Shown: positions 52,218 through 62,273, counted from the first letter of the stretch. The stretch is 64,000 nucleotides of DNA from Geothermovivens sp964644845 (GCA_964644845.1 CAZXXS010000119.1:42081-106080), one strand, 5' to 3'. A program made the numbers and translations. The notes: generated from the letters alone by a model not told the origin.

Positions 52218-53249
52218 ATGCCACAAAGGACCCTGCGAGTCGGGATTCTCGGGGCGGGAACCATCGCCAACATGCACGCAGAAGTATTCAAGAGAGTGGA
52301 CGAGTACGAGCTGGTGGCCGTTTGGCGGCGGAACGTCGAAAAAGGACGCGAGTTCGCGCAGAAGCACGGCACAAGCTATGTCTCGTCAGCCGAGGAAATC
52401 ATCGCCCGTGACGACATCGACGTGGTGGACATCGCGGCCCCACCTAAGCTTCACCACGAACTGGGAGAGAAAGCAGCGGCCGCCGGCAAACACGTCGTTG
52501 TGGAGAAACCCATCGACGCCACTCTGGAAGGAGCTGACCGCCTGATTGAGGCCTGCGAAAAGGCGGGGGTAACACTGGCGGTAATCAGCCAGTACCGTTT
52601 CACTGACGGTGCCCGTTTCATCAAACAGGCGATCGAAGAAGGAGCCTTTGGGGATCTCATTCAAGGTGATGCCTTTGTGAAATGGTTCCGTCCGCAGGAA
52701 TACTACGACAAAGACGCCTGGCGCGGGGATCCGGTCCTCGAAGGCGGTGGGGCACTCATCAATCAGGCCATCCATTTCATCGATCTTCTGCTGTGGTGGT
52801 TCGGTCCCGTGCGGCATTTGACCGGAAAAGTCAGGACGGTGTCCCACAACATCCCGGTGGAAGACCACGGTGTCGCGCTGCTGGAATTCGAGAATGGGGC
52901 TCTGGGGCTCGTGGAAGGCTCGACGGCCATCGTTCCGGGCTTCCCGGCGCGCGCCGAAGTGCATGGGCAAAAGGGCAGTGCCCGATTCGAGGGAGACACG
53001 CTGACCTTGTGGGAGGTGGAAGGTTACGCCAAACAACCACCCCTGGCCGAAGCGCGCCAATCCGGAGCACGCGAAGCCATGGCCATCGACATCGAGCCCA
53101 TCAAACGGCAGTTTCTGGACATCCACGAGGCCATCACCACGGGACGCAAGCCCCTTGTGGATGGCACCGAAGCGCGGCGGGCGCTTGAGCTGGTGCTGGC
53201 CATCTACAAGTCGTCACGCGAGGAACGGCGACTCCGGCTCCCGCTGTAA
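52218..53249 (+). CDS. Gfo/Idh/MocA-family oxidoreductase
   Basis: A 343-residue NAD(P)-dependent sugar dehydrogenase-like protein. Rossmann motif GILGAGTIANMHAEVF, the EKP motif in VVVEKPIDATLEGAD (about residues 94-108), and the C-terminal domain with GGALINQAIHFIDLLLWWFG, which carries the catalytic His. Substrate is probably a sugar or inositol derivative, not identifiable from sequence. ATG follows AGGAGGAGG. It is monocistronic, divergent from the ilv-leu operon, and faces the GGDEF gene. Confidence 0.92.
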   Translation: MPQRTLRVGILGAGTIANMHAEVFKRVDEYELVAVWRRNVEKGREFAQKHGTSYVSSAEEIIARDDIDVVDIAAPPKLHHELGEKAAAAGKHVVVEKPIDATLEGADRLIEACEKAGVTLAVISQYRFTDGARFIKQAIEEGAFGDLIQGDAFVKWFRPQEYYDKDAWRGDPVLEGGGALINQAIHFIDLLLWWFGPVRHLTGKVRTVSHNIPVEDHGVALLEFENGALGLVEGSTAIVPGFPARAEVHGQKGSARFEGDTLTLWEVEGYAKQPPLAEARQSGAREAMAIDIEPIKRQFLDIHEAITTGRKPLVDGTEARRALELVLAIYKSSREERRLRLPL

Positions 53250-53513
53250 ATCGCAGGGTCACCGGGTGTCGGCGCGCTGCCCTGCCGTGCCCGGCTACGC
53301 GATTCAGGGCCCGCTCCGACAAGACGTTCGGGACAGCACACTTCTCTGGGTTCGGCGCCTTGACCGCCGAGCGAAGCGCGGAGCCACCTGGCTGGGCAGG
53401 TTGAGCCTACCGTGCAGCCCGCTGTACCCAAGCGCGAGAATGTGGAAAACCGACCGGTAGCTTGAAACGGAGGGCCAAGGACGTTTCGGGCAGTGCGCGC
53501 GTCGTGCGCCGCT

Positions 53514-55004
53514 TCACGCGCGCTCGCTCGGCAGCAAATCGCTGAAAAGGACGCTTCGGTTTCTGCCCTGGTTCTTGGCAGCGTAGAGGGCACGGTCGGC
53601 TCGCACAACGAGTTCGCGCACGAGCTTTGCGTCGTGCGGGTAGGTGGCAGCTCCGAGGCTGACGGTTACACGGACGGGTTTCTCCACTTCGTCTGCCGTT
53701 TCCATGGCCAGCACTGCAAGACGCACGCGCTCAGCGAACACCCGCGAACCCTCTCTCGGCACCGCAGGCAGGATGGCTGCGAATTCCTCGCCCCCGTAGC
53801 GCGCCCAGATGTCCGTTTCGCGGCTGGTCGCTTTGAAAATCCCGGCCAGAGTTTGTAGAAGCGCATCCCCGGCCGGATGGCCCAGTTCGTCGTTGTAGCG
53901 CTTGAAGTGATCGATGTCCACAAGAACCAGGCTAAGAGGCAAATCGAGCCGCCGAGCACGGGCCATCTCTTCCACAAGTCTGCGGTCGAAGTAACGACGA
54001 TTGTAGAGCCCGGTCAACGCATCCGTGATGGCACTGGCCTCAAGCTCCAGGTACAGCCGGCTGTTGGACAGAGCCACGCTGGCCATGTTTCCGAGCAGCG
54101 AAAGCATCTGGAGCTCGGAGCTGCTGAACGCCGTCCCCGAAACCTTTGGGCCGAGAAGCAGCAAGCCCTCCACCTTGCCAGACTGCTGAAGCGGCAGGGC
54201 CAGGGCAAATCCGGCGGCCGCGAGTTTTTCCTCGGTTCGCAGAGCTGTACCAATCAAACTCGGCTTACCGGCGGCAATCACCTTGCGCACCCACGGATCT
54301 CGGGCGTCGAGGGGAAGCGCAACCAGCGAAGCCTCCGCCAGGCCTCCACCGTAGCGGCGCTTGAAACGCAGGTCGCTGCGGTCTTCGGGAATGGCCAAAG
54401 CAGCCTTGTTTACCCGCATCAACCCGAGCACGTGCAACACCAGCTTGCGGGCGAGTTCGTCCACATCACGGACCGAACTCAGGTCCACTGACACGGCAAA
54501 CAAATTCTGAAGATCGTACACCGCTTTTCGCAGCTCCCGTTCCGTGTCCGAAACTGGTGCACGTCTCTGAGGTTGCTCAGGCTCGGTCCGGGGTTCGTGT
54601 GGTTCCGTTGCCACCGAATCTGAACCGCCCACAGGTCGCTGGGGAACCAGGAGGAGAACCAGCACTGTGGACGACAACACACACCAGACCACAAAAGCCG
54701 CCAGGGTGTAGGCATCGGTTTGCCAGCCACCGGCCAACACAAACGCAACTGTTTGCAGTGCGGCTGAGAGCAGCCACACCTTCAGCCGGCTTGTTGTTTT
54801 ACCGTACGGGGGAGCCAAAGACGCATGACCCTCGTTCTCAGTCAAAAGCGTGACATCGAGCTCTGGTACCCGCGTTCGCGGGACGTGCTGTTGGTGGCCT
54901 GGTAATCGGCCGGGTGTCAAGACGGGTGGTTTCTGCCCACTTTGCAAACCCTCGGTACGATTATCGGCTCGGGTTGGGAAACCTTTGCCACGGCCCGGGA
55001 CCAA
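53514..55004 (-). CDS. Membrane-anchored GAF-GGDEF diguanylate cyclase
   Basis: Two membrane segments (about residues 77-92 and 100-119), a GAF domain (about 160-320; LRKAVYDLQNLFAVSVDLSSVRDVDEL onward) and a C-terminal GGDEF domain with GGEEF and an RETD inhibition site five residues before it. It should make cyclic di-GMP in response to a small ligand or redox state. The given TTG start at 55004 yields 496 residues; the first 50 or so are Pro/Arg-rich and doubtful, and a TTG near 54845 is a likely alternative. Confidence 0.85.
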   Translation of the reverse strand: MVPGRGKGFPTRADNRTEGLQSGQKPPVLTPGRLPGHQQHVPRTRVPELDVTLLTENEGHASLAPPYGKTTSRLKVWLLSAALQTVAFVLAGGWQTDAYTLAAFVVWCVLSSTVLVLLLVPQRPVGGSDSVATEPHEPRTEPEQPQRRAPVSDTERELRKAVYDLQNLFAVSVDLSSVRDVDELARKLVLHVLGLMRVNKAALAIPEDRSDLRFKRRYGGGLAEASLVALPLDARDPWVRKVIAAGKPSLIGTALRTEEKLAAAGFALALPLQQSGKVEGLLLLGPKVSGTAFSSSELQMLSLLGNMASVALSNSRLYLELEASAITDALTGLYNRRYFDRRLVEEMARARRLDLPLSLVLVDIDHFKRYNDELGHPAGDALLQTLAGIFKATSRETDIWARYGGEEFAAILPAVPREGSRVFAERVRLAVLAMETADEVEKPVRVTVSLGAATYPHDAKLVRELVVRADRALYAAKNQGRNRSVLFSDLLPSERA

Positions 55005-55105
55005 CGCTGGGCAAGTACGTTACGAACTGCTTCTGCGTCCGGCGTGCTCGAAGCTGCACGTCGGGCCCGGGCACCGCTGTCCCATGAAAATTCTTCCGAA
55101 ATCTC

Positions 55106-55134
55106 TTGAGTCTGGGGCCGCGATTTCGTAAACT
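55106..55134 (+). promoter_or_regulatory. Predicted promoter of the AEC permease gene
   Basis: TTGAGT, 17-base spacer, TAAACT, about 50 bases before the start codon. Confidence 0.45.
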
Positions 55135-55184
55135 CACCGGCGTGTCTACAAGCGCCCGTTCAAACCGAGCACGGAGTGCCACCC

Positions 55185-56126
55185 TTGTCCGGACCAGCTC
55201 AACTTCCCCAGCAAATCCTGACTTTCGCGCTACCGTTGGCTGCGGGATTTGTTCTCGGTCGCACGCGTTCGTGGACTCAGCGCGACACGAACACGCTTTC
55301 ACGACTCACCGTGGACGTTCTCTTGCCAGCACTCGTGATCCGGGCGCTCGCCTTCGACACAAGCCTGGACGTCCTGCGCCAGGCCCCGCTGCTGGTAGCC
55401 TGCGGCTACGGTTCCCTGCTCTTCGGGGCAGCGGTCGCCTACCCTGTGTCGCTCCTGGTCACAACCGAACGCCGACAACGTGTGGCCTTTCTCGTGATTG
55501 CCGGGCTTTCCAACACAGCATTCCTTGGTTTTCCAATCCTTTACGGCCTCTACGGGCACGAAGCCCTGGCGCGTGCCGTGCTCTACGACTTTGGTCTCAC
55601 GGTAGCCATGTACAGCGCGGGCTTGTGGATGCTTGGCCTCGTGGGCGACGCGTCGCCAAGTGAAAGTCTGAAAGACCTTACGCGGTCGCCCATTTTTTGG
55701 GCTTTTGCTCTCGGCCTGACCGTGCTGATCCTCCAGCTCCAGCTGCCGGACGTGTTCAGGAAGGCACTGGACCCACTGGCCCAGGCGTCCGTCCCCGTGG
55801 CGCTGCTGGTGATCGGCTGCGGAATTAGCGCCGTCGACAACGCACCCGTGCCACGCAAAAGAGCCGTCGTTGCGCTGGACGTCACGCGGCTCCTGCTAAT
55901 CCCGCTCGCTGGATTCGCCATTTTGCGCGCGTTGGGCGTTGCTGGATTGAACCTCAATGTCATCGTGCTACAGCTTGCCATGCCAGCTTCTGTGACCGGC
56001 TCAGTCCTGGCCGGTGAAATGACGGGGCAGATGACCCTGGCTTCGCGCACCGTTGCCACTTCCACTCTGCTAGCTGTCGCGACCATCCCACTGTGGGTGG
56101 AAGTGTTGTCCCTGCTCACTCGCTGA
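55185..56126 (+). CDS. AEC-family permease (auxin efflux carrier/malate permease-like)
   Basis: A 313-residue integral membrane protein with about ten hydrophobic segments in two halves separated by a polar loop near residue 155. Seen: FALPLAAGFVLGR, NTLSRLTVDVLLPALVIRAL, AGLSNTAFLGFPILYGLYG and LAMPASVTGSVLAGEM, all typical of AEC proteins that move organic anions. The TTG at 55185 is chosen because GGAG lies eight bases upstream; the GTG at 55176 abuts it. A GC-rich hairpin without T-run follows at 56153-56181. Confidence 0.85.
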   Translation: MSGPAQLPQQILTFALPLAAGFVLGRTRSWTQRDTNTLSRLTVDVLLPALVIRALAFDTSLDVLRQAPLLVACGYGSLLFGAAVAYPVSLLVTTERRQRVAFLVIAGLSNTAFLGFPILYGLYGHEALARAVLYDFGLTVAMYSAGLWMLGLVGDASPSESLKDLTRSPIFWAFALGLTVLILQLQLPDVFRKALDPLAQASVPVALLVIGCGISAVDNAPVPRKRAVVALDVTRLLLIPLAGFAILRALGVAGLNLNVIVLQLAMPASVTGSVLAGEMTGQMTLASRTVATSTLLAVATIPLWVEVLSLLTR

Positions 56127-56453
56127 CGACACGTACCGGGTTCGCACAGAGATCGGGCTGTCTGCCACGGACAGTCCCGACCGGGTAAGAAGAAGGCAGG
56201 TGGATTCAGAAGTGGCAGCAGGCAAACAGAGGAAGCACCAAGCGCAGCTCCAACAAGAAGTGGTCGCAGCCTTTCCAACGTAGGGCGGGTAACCCGGGAA
56301 CGCAGCATTAACGGCAACGAGTATTCGGCCGGTCCGACGGGGTTACACTACAGTGTCTGCAAAAGGTCTTGTTGATCGCCGGAAACACCCGTCTCCGACG
56401 ACACCGGCCCAAAAGCGCCAATCCCCACAACGGTACAACTGGAGGTCAAACGG
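56127..56453. other. Intergenic region before the glycosidase-like gene
   Basis: About 330 bases. Contains the hairpin at 56153-56181 and a short ACACT-AC-AGTGT inverted repeat near 56345; no gene, and no clear promoter was found. Confidence 0.4.
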
Positions 56454-58781
56454 ATGAAGCTCGCCAAAGCTGCCCTCAACTGCAAACGACTCGTTACGCG
56501 GCGCAGAGGTCCGGAGGTAGAGGAAACCGTCGCCGCTTACCTCGCAAACCGCCTCTTCAATCAGGCAACACACGAGCGCACACGCGAGCTCCCCTCAGGT
56601 TGGGAAGCGAGTTTCCTTGTCGCGACGGGCGACGAAAACGTGCTCACCGCGCTTGAACCCGGCCACACCCCATTGCCCGCAAGGAGAACCTGGGCCGTCT
56701 TCCGCCTCCGCGAAGACGGCAGCGGGTACCTGATTGCTAACCGCAAGAGCTGGCTTTACACAGCGGCCACATTTCTGGCAGAGGATTTCGAGAACGACGA
56801 AATGCCTCACGAGCCCACCGTTCTGACTCCCGCCTTCGAGAACCTGCGGCCACTCTTCGACTACTTCCTCACCCAGCCCTGGCGTGTCGCGCGGAAATTC
56901 GATCCCGAACGCTACGTCGCCCTGTACGCCCGCCTCGGCTACACGCACGTGGAAGTGAACGGTCTCGGCACCCCCTACCCGCTTGAGCCGGGGGTACCGG
57001 GAGAAGTGTACCCAAACTTCTACCAGTACTGTCCCGCACTGGACCAGTTCGTCAGCAGCTCGCTCAACCGAGGTGTGTACCCGGCCGACTACCTGGCCAC
57101 AAATCTGGGCTACCTGAAGCGCAACGCTGCATTGGCACGAAAGTACGGCCTCGAGCCGGGACTGCTGGTCTTCGAACCGCGCTCAGTGCCAGAGACTCTG
57201 TTCGAACGGCACCCAATGCTGCGCGGCGCCCGGGTGGACCACCCATTCCGCAGCCTTAAGCCGCGCTACAACCTGACCTTGGCCCATCCAGCCGTGAAAG
57301 CCCACTACCGCGAGCTGATCCAGGCCCTCCTCCGCGAAGTTCCAGAACTGGCGTACATCAACATCTGGAGTAACGACAGTGGCGCGGGGTTCGAACACAC
57401 CCACTCGCTGTACGTGGGCCGCAATGGCGGTGCGTACCTCATCCGGGAGTGGAAAACGCACGAGGAAATCGCCCGAACTGCAGCGAACAACATCGGCGAT
57501 TTCCTTCGCCTGCTTCGAGACGCTGCGCGGGAAATCAACCCGCATTTTCGGGTCGTTCTCCGACCCGAGTCGTTCGACAACGAACGGCCGTTCCTCTGGC
57601 AACAGTTCCGTGAAGGACTGGACGTGGAGGGCGCTTCGATTCTGCCGATCGAGAGCCGTCGCCAGTACGTCCACCCGCTCTACCCGGAAATCAAAGAAGT
57701 GCTCGGAAGCGTGCACCACGTACCGCTCTTCCCCGAGGAAAAAACTGAGAAAGAGCGGCTGGAGGAACGCGGGTCCACGGCTCATTTCGACATGTCGCTC
57801 GCTTTGGGTTTCCAGTTCGAACCGCTCGTGGGCGTGTCCTGTCCGTGGTTGGTTGTGGAGAAGTTGCAGTCGCTCAAGCAAACGGAGGCCGAGTGGGTAG
57901 CAGTTGTTGGCGGTACGGCACCGCCTTCAAGTGCGCCGTGGTGGATCAACAACGAAGTGCTGCGTGCGTTCCAGGCCGATCCGAAGCTCGACGTTGAACA
58001 GCTGATCGCCCGTGTTGCCAGGCGCTGGGTCGGAGCAGAACTGGCCGACGATCTGGTGGCGGCCTGGCGTGCCAGCGACGAGGCTGTGCGGACGTACCCC
58101 AATCCGAACTTCCTTTACAGCGTTTTCGGCGCCGTGTGGTACAGAATCCTGGTCAGGCCGCTTGTGCCAAACATCGAGGCTGTCCCGGAGGCAGAGCGCC
58201 TCTACTACGAGCGCCACAGTTGCAACCCGCCACACAATCCGCAACGGGTGGATTTGGCGCGCGACGTGCTCTTCGAACTGACGACGCAGGAGAGGTGTGA
58301 GCAGTCGCTGGAACCTTTCGACACACGCTGCTTACCGGCTGCTGCGCAGGCAGTCAAAATGCTCGAGAAAGCGCTCAGCAAAGCCGACGGCGCGGCGCGA
58401 GCCGTGCTTCAGGACCAGCGCGACCGGGCCGTTGCCCTGAAGTGCTGGCTGCGCAACACACGCAACTGCGCCGCCTGGGTGGCGGGCGTGCACGGTTACC
58501 TGCGTGCTACTGACGAGGAGCAAAAGACAACGTACAGGCGTTTGGTTCGCGAAATGATGCTCGACGAAATGGCGAACACCCAGGAGCTGCTCGAGCTCTG
58601 GGAAACGTCGACCACCGAGTGGATGCCAATATCCCGGTTTGGCGAAAGCATGTTCCTGTACGACGAGAATTTCGGCAAACACTTGCGGACCAAGCTCCGC
58701 CTGATGGAGAAGCACCTCGAAGACGAGCCCTACATCGATCCCGATTTCATGTGGAAGAACTCAGTCGGGATTGCGAGTTGA
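56454..58781 (+). CDS. Large putative glycoside-hydrolase-like protein
   Basis: A 775-residue protein without signal peptide. Residues 1-140 resemble the N-terminal alpha/beta domain found before GH20/GH67-type barrels. The central part looks like a TIM barrel, with YARLGYTHVEVNGLGTPYPL, INIWSNDSGAGFEHTHSLYVG, RVVLRPESFD and a region of acidic residues. The C-terminal 200 residues are helical. I do not recognise a characterised family, and the catalytic residues cannot be assigned with confidence. ATG follows GGAGG by seven bases. The TIGR01777 epimerase gene follows 108 bases on. Confidence 0.6.
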   Translation: MKLAKAALNCKRLVTRRRGPEVEETVAAYLANRLFNQATHERTRELPSGWEASFLVATGDENVLTALEPGHTPLPARRTWAVFRLREDGSGYLIANRKSWLYTAATFLAEDFENDEMPHEPTVLTPAFENLRPLFDYFLTQPWRVARKFDPERYVALYARLGYTHVEVNGLGTPYPLEPGVPGEVYPNFYQYCPALDQFVSSSLNRGVYPADYLATNLGYLKRNAALARKYGLEPGLLVFEPRSVPETLFERHPMLRGARVDHPFRSLKPRYNLTLAHPAVKAHYRELIQALLREVPELAYINIWSNDSGAGFEHTHSLYVGRNGGAYLIREWKTHEEIARTAANNIGDFLRLLRDAAREINPHFRVVLRPESFDNERPFLWQQFREGLDVEGASILPIESRRQYVHPLYPEIKEVLGSVHHVPLFPEEKTEKERLEERGSTAHFDMSLALGFQFEPLVGVSCPWLVVEKLQSLKQTEAEWVAVVGGTAPPSSAPWWINNEVLRAFQADPKLDVEQLIARVARRWVGAELADDLVAAWRASDEAVRTYPNPNFLYSVFGAVWYRILVRPLVPNIEAVPEAERLYYERHSCNPPHNPQRVDLARDVLFELTTQERCEQSLEPFDTRCLPAAAQAVKMLEKALSKADGAARAVLQDQRDRAVALKCWLRNTRNCAAWVAGVHGYLRATDEEQKTTYRRLVREMMLDEMANTQELLELWETSTTEWMPISRFGESMFLYDENFGKHLRTKLRLMEKHLEDEPYIDPDFMWKNSVGIAS

Positions 58782-58889
58782 ACCAGGGCCTCGACTTGCA
58801 AAAGCACCTCCAGCGTCTGTGGGAGACGGTCCGGGCGGGTCAGTGAGGCCTTCAGCACAGCTTGAACAGCCAGAACGAGAGGCTGAACA

Positions 58890-59816
58890 GTGTACCGCGT
58901 TCTCGTCACCGGAGGTACAGGGCTGGTTGGCAGGCGCCTTGTGACCAGACTTGTCGCGAGGGGACACTCGGTCACCGTTCTGACACGCAGAGCCCCGCAC
59001 AGACAGAACGGTGTGGCCTACTTCCGTTGGGATGTACAGGCCGGCACGCTCGACGCCGCGACGGTGCAAAAGGCTGAGGTCCTTGTGCATCTGGCGGGCG
59101 AGAACATCGCCGCCGGCCGATGGACCAGAAGGCGCAAGCGGGCCCTTCTGGAAAGTCGGGTCCGTCCCGCCGAGCTGCTCTTCAAAACAGTTCAAGGCGC
59201 GAGGAGACCTCCCCGTGTTTTCATTTCAGCCTCCGCCGTGGGCTACTACGGGGCTGTTACCTCGAACCGCGTGTTCACTGAAACGGATCCACCAGGCAAA
59301 GATTTCCTGGCGGAAGTTTGTCGCCAGTGGGAAGCCGCGGCGCTCCGTTTCGCAGGGCTGGGCACTCGCGTGGTTCTTTTGCGCACGGGCGTTGTGCTGG
59401 CCCGCGACGGCGGAGCGCTTCCCAAGCTCGCCGGACCGGTTCGCCACGCTGTCGCCGTCCCGCTCGGGTCTGGCACCCAGCACATGCCCTGGATCCACAT
59501 CGAGGACCTGGTCGACCTTTACGTGTCTGCCATCGAGTCCGACCAGCTGTCGGGGCCGTACAACGCCGTTGCGCCGGAATGTCCCACCAACAAAGCCTTC
59601 ATGAAAACACTGGCCGAGGTACAGGGACGTCCTTTCTTGCCCATTGGGGTACCGGGGTTCTTGCTTCGGCTGGTCCTTGGCGAGATGGCCACGAGTCTGC
59701 TGGAGGGAAGCTGCGTCTCTGAAGCCAGAATCCGCGCGACGGGCTACACCTTCCGCTTCCCGACGCTACGGTTGGCGCTGGAAGATCTCTTGGCCACGGA
59801 ACAGCGTCTGTTGTAG
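58890..59816 (+). CDS. TIGR01777-family NAD-dependent epimerase (YfcH-like)
   Basis: A 308-residue extended short-chain dehydrogenase-like protein. Seen: VLVTGGTGLVGRRLVTRL, VHLAGENIAAGRW, ISASAVGYYGAVTSN, FLAEVCRQWEAAA and VVLLRTGVVLARDGGALPKL, the full TIGR01777 signature. Substrate unknown. GTG start follows GAGAGG at good spacing. The C-terminal DUF1731-like part is present. Confidence 0.93.
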   Translation: MYRVLVTGGTGLVGRRLVTRLVARGHSVTVLTRRAPHRQNGVAYFRWDVQAGTLDAATVQKAEVLVHLAGENIAAGRWTRRRKRALLESRVRPAELLFKTVQGARRPPRVFISASAVGYYGAVTSNRVFTETDPPGKDFLAEVCRQWEAAALRFAGLGTRVVLLRTGVVLARDGGALPKLAGPVRHAVAVPLGSGTQHMPWIHIEDLVDLYVSAIESDQLSGPYNAVAPECPTNKAFMKTLAEVQGRPFLPIGVPGFLLRLVLGEMATSLLEGSCVSEARIRATGYTFRFPTLRLALEDLLATEQRLL

Positions 59817-59847
59817 ACTTCCCCGGGGGGAGCAGGGAAACACAGGC

Positions 59848-59869
59848 AAAAACAGCCCGCCGTGCGGCT
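59848..59869 (-). terminator. Intrinsic terminator of the tonB-exb-aminotransferase operon
   Basis: Minus strand AGCCGC, loop ACG, GCGGGCT (one bulged G), followed by GTTTTT, 32 bases past the aminotransferase stop codon. Confidence 0.75.
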
Positions 59870-59900
59870 ACCTCGCGTCTCAGCGAGCCGGCGCACCCGC

Positions 59901-61013
59901 CTACGCCTTGAACACCTCAGCGCAACTCAAGAGGATCGAAACGCCTTTTTCGAGCGCCTCCCAGCTGGCCGCGTACGAAACCCTGAAGTGAGTTTCCCGG
60001 CGTGAAAACGTGTTGCCGGGGATCACCAGCACACCGGCTTGCAGGCAACGCTCTGCCCAGGCCGCGGCGTCGTTACCGGGTGCCCTGGCGAACACGTAGA
60101 AAGCACCTTCCGGGGGAGCCAACTCGAACGCGTCCGCAAGCCTTTTCCGCACGTAATCTCGCTTGCGCCGCAGTTCGGCCACACGGTCAGCGATCGGCGT
60201 GTCCAGAGCTGTCAACGCCGCGAATTGGGCCACCGAATTCAGGCTGGCGTGGGTGTACTGCTGGAGCAGGGCCATGTCGTCCAGCAAATCCGCCGGGCCG
60301 GAAACGTAGCCGAGGCGCCAACCGGTCATTCCCGCGGATTTTGAAAAGGCGTTGATGACCAGCGCACGATCGGTAAGTGTCCCCACACTGACGAATTCGC
60401 GATCGTAAACAAACAGCTCGTAGACTTCGTCGGAAACGATCACCAAATCGTGTCTCTCGGCAAAGTCTACCAGCGCCAGGAGTTCATCCCTGGTCCACAC
60501 GGCACCGGTCGGATTGTTGGGTGAGTTGAGCAGAATCGCCTTGCAGCGCGGCGAAACGGCCTCCTCCAAGGCAGCGAGATTCGGGCGAAAATCCGGGTAG
60601 GTGCTCACGAAACGTGGCACGCCCCCCGCCAGAATGACCACGTTTGGGTACGCCACAAAGTAGGGATCAAAAAGGAGGACTTCGTCGCCTGGGCCGACCA
60701 GAGCCAACATGGCCACAAGTAAAGCACCAGTGGCTCCCGCGGTAATCAGGACGTCCTCCGCCCGATGCCCCTCAGCTTGGAGCTTCATCTTCAGCCGTTC
60801 ACGCAGTTCCGGAATGCCACGCGTGGGCGTGTACCGGTTCCGTCCCGACCAAATCGCTTCCACAGCCGCTTGTTTCACCGGGTCAGGGACGTCAAAATCC
60901 GGCTCGCCGATCGACAGGTTCACCACGTCTTCACGTTCGTACGCGATTTCAAACATCCGTCGGATTCCGGACGGAATCAGCTGCCCGACCCGTGCCGCTC
61001 TGTGTTTGTCCAC
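59901..61013 (-). CDS. Class I/II pyridoxal-phosphate aminotransferase
   Basis: A 370-residue fold-I enzyme similar to aspartate and aromatic aminotransferases of the I-gamma type. Seen: VVNLSIGEPDFDVPDPVKQA, NRYTPTRGIPELRERL, SPNNPTGAVWTRDEL, SDEVYELFVYD and the PLP lysine in NAFSKSAGMTGWRLGY. The substrate is uncertain. GTG start after AGGGA. It follows exbD by 28 bases and is thus tied to the TonB system genes by transcription, but the functional link is unknown. Confidence 0.92.
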   Translation of the reverse strand: MDKHRAARVGQLIPSGIRRMFEIAYEREDVVNLSIGEPDFDVPDPVKQAAVEAIWSGRNRYTPTRGIPELRERLKMKLQAEGHRAEDVLITAGATGALLVAMLALVGPGDEVLLFDPYFVAYPNVVILAGGVPRFVSTYPDFRPNLAALEEAVSPRCKAILLNSPNNPTGAVWTRDELLALVDFAERHDLVIVSDEVYELFVYDREFVSVGTLTDRALVINAFSKSAGMTGWRLGYVSGPADLLDDMALLQQYTHASLNSVAQFAALTALDTPIADRVAELRRKRDYVRKRLADAFELAPPEGAFYVFARAPGNDAAAWAERCLQAGVLVIPGNTFSRRETHFRVSYAASWEALEKGVSILLSCAEVFKA

Positions 61014-61041
61014 CGGTTTCCCTTTCGTCCTGAAGGGTTCC

Positions 61042-61452
61042 TTACGGCTGTCGGGTTTTGACCCGCGTCGCGATGATCACGGTCTCAAGCCCAGCCCCCT
61101 TGGCCGCGTCCATGACCTCCACAACCAGACCGTGCGGCACCGATTCATCTGCACGCAAAACCAGCTTTTTCTCTCTAAGGCGCGGCAGGACTTGCCGGAA
61201 CACCTGCTCCAGGCTGTCGGGCGCCACCAGCCGCTCGCCGACGTAAACTTTTTTGTCCGCGCCGATGTTGACCACAAGCCGGTCAATCTGTTCCACCTTG
61301 CCGTGTGAGGCGGCGGGCAGAATCAGGTTCATGCCCGGCTGCTCTCTGAAGGTCGTGGAAATCATGAAAAAAATCAGGAGCAGAAACAACACGTCGATCA
61401 GCGACGTGATGTTGATCGCGACGCGGCGCCGCCGTTTCTCCAGCAGCTTCAT
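61042..61452 (-). CDS. exbD: Biopolymer transport protein ExbD/TolR
   Basis: A 136-residue inner-membrane protein with one N-terminal membrane segment (INITSLIDVLFLLLIFFMISTTF) containing the conserved proton-path Asp, and a periplasmic domain. Partner of ExbB in powering TonB. ATG overlaps the exbB stop codon by four bases. Confidence 0.95.
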   Translation of the reverse strand: MKLLEKRRRRVAINITSLIDVLFLLLIFFMISTTFREQPGMNLILPAASHGKVEQIDRLVVNIGADKKVYVGERLVAPDSLEQVFRQVLPRLREKKLVLRADESVPHGLVVEVMDAAKGAGLETVIIATRVKTRQP

Positions 61453-62102
61453 CGTTTGTGCAACGCCTTTTCCTGGCCCTGAGTAGCGAGGGCAAGAGCG
61501 CGCAACCGCCGCAACAGAAGTGAAGAGTACTTCTCGATGTCCAGAATCAACCCCTCAGCGCGGCTCGCGAAGTAGTTGTAGGCCACCAGAGCCGGGATGC
61601 CAATGGAAAGCCCGGCCGCCGTCGTGATCAGAGCCTCACTGATGCCAGCAGACAAAGGTGCCGCCTGACCCACACCCTGCACCGCGATCACGTGAAAAAC
61701 CTTGATCATGCCCAGAACCGTGCCCAACAGGCCTAACAGCGGCGAGGCCCCAGCTACCGTCTCCAGTGCCACCAGGCCGCGCTCCAACACGCGCACTTCC
61801 TGCCGCCCCTGCTCCTCGATGAGCCCTTCGATCTCTTCCTTCGGTAAATTGCGGTTCTCAAGAGCCAGAGCCACTATTCGCGCAAAAGGTCCAGGTTTCA
61901 CCTGACACAGAGCTCTGAGTTGCGTTACCTCGTCTTCATCGTGCAGGTTCTCAATCAGGCGCACAATCTCCGGCGTCAGAACCGCCTTGCGGCGCAAGAC
62001 AATCAACTTCTCGATGAAAACAGCCAAACCAAGAATCGAGAAAAACGCCAGCGGGATCATCATGACCCCGCCTTTCACCATCTCCTGCCAGAACTGCTCC
62101 AT
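61449..62102 (-). CDS. exbB: MotA/TolQ/ExbB-family proton channel protein
   Basis: A 217-residue inner-membrane protein with three membrane segments: MMIPLAFFSILGLAVFIEKLIVL, then LETVAGASPLLGLLGTVLGMIKVF and LITTAAGLSIGIPALVAYNYF. The P-loop-like ASPLLGLLGTVLGMI is characteristic. With ExbD it forms the proton-driven motor for the adjacent TonB. It follows the tonB gene after a 171-base spacer with no recognised element. Confidence 0.95.
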   Translation of the reverse strand: MEQFWQEMVKGGVMMIPLAFFSILGLAVFIEKLIVLRRKAVLTPEIVRLIENLHDEDEVTQLRALCQVKPGPFARIVALALENRNLPKEEIEGLIEEQGRQEVRVLERGLVALETVAGASPLLGLLGTVLGMIKVFHVIAVQGVGQAAPLSAGISEALITTAAGLSIGIPALVAYNYFASRAEGLILDIEKYSSLLLRRLRALALATQGQEKALHKR

Positions 62103-62273
62103 GTTTTCCCTTGAGTTGTTCTCCGGCTGAACAAATTAAAAGCTCGTGAACCGTGCTCTGCACCGAGACCCACGCAAAAACTCCCGGCTTCGCCTCAGAA
62201 ACCTGCAGGCATCCCCAGACCTCAAGACGACGTCTGTCCTCGGCAAACGGTTCCGTTCCAGGATGCGTGCGTC

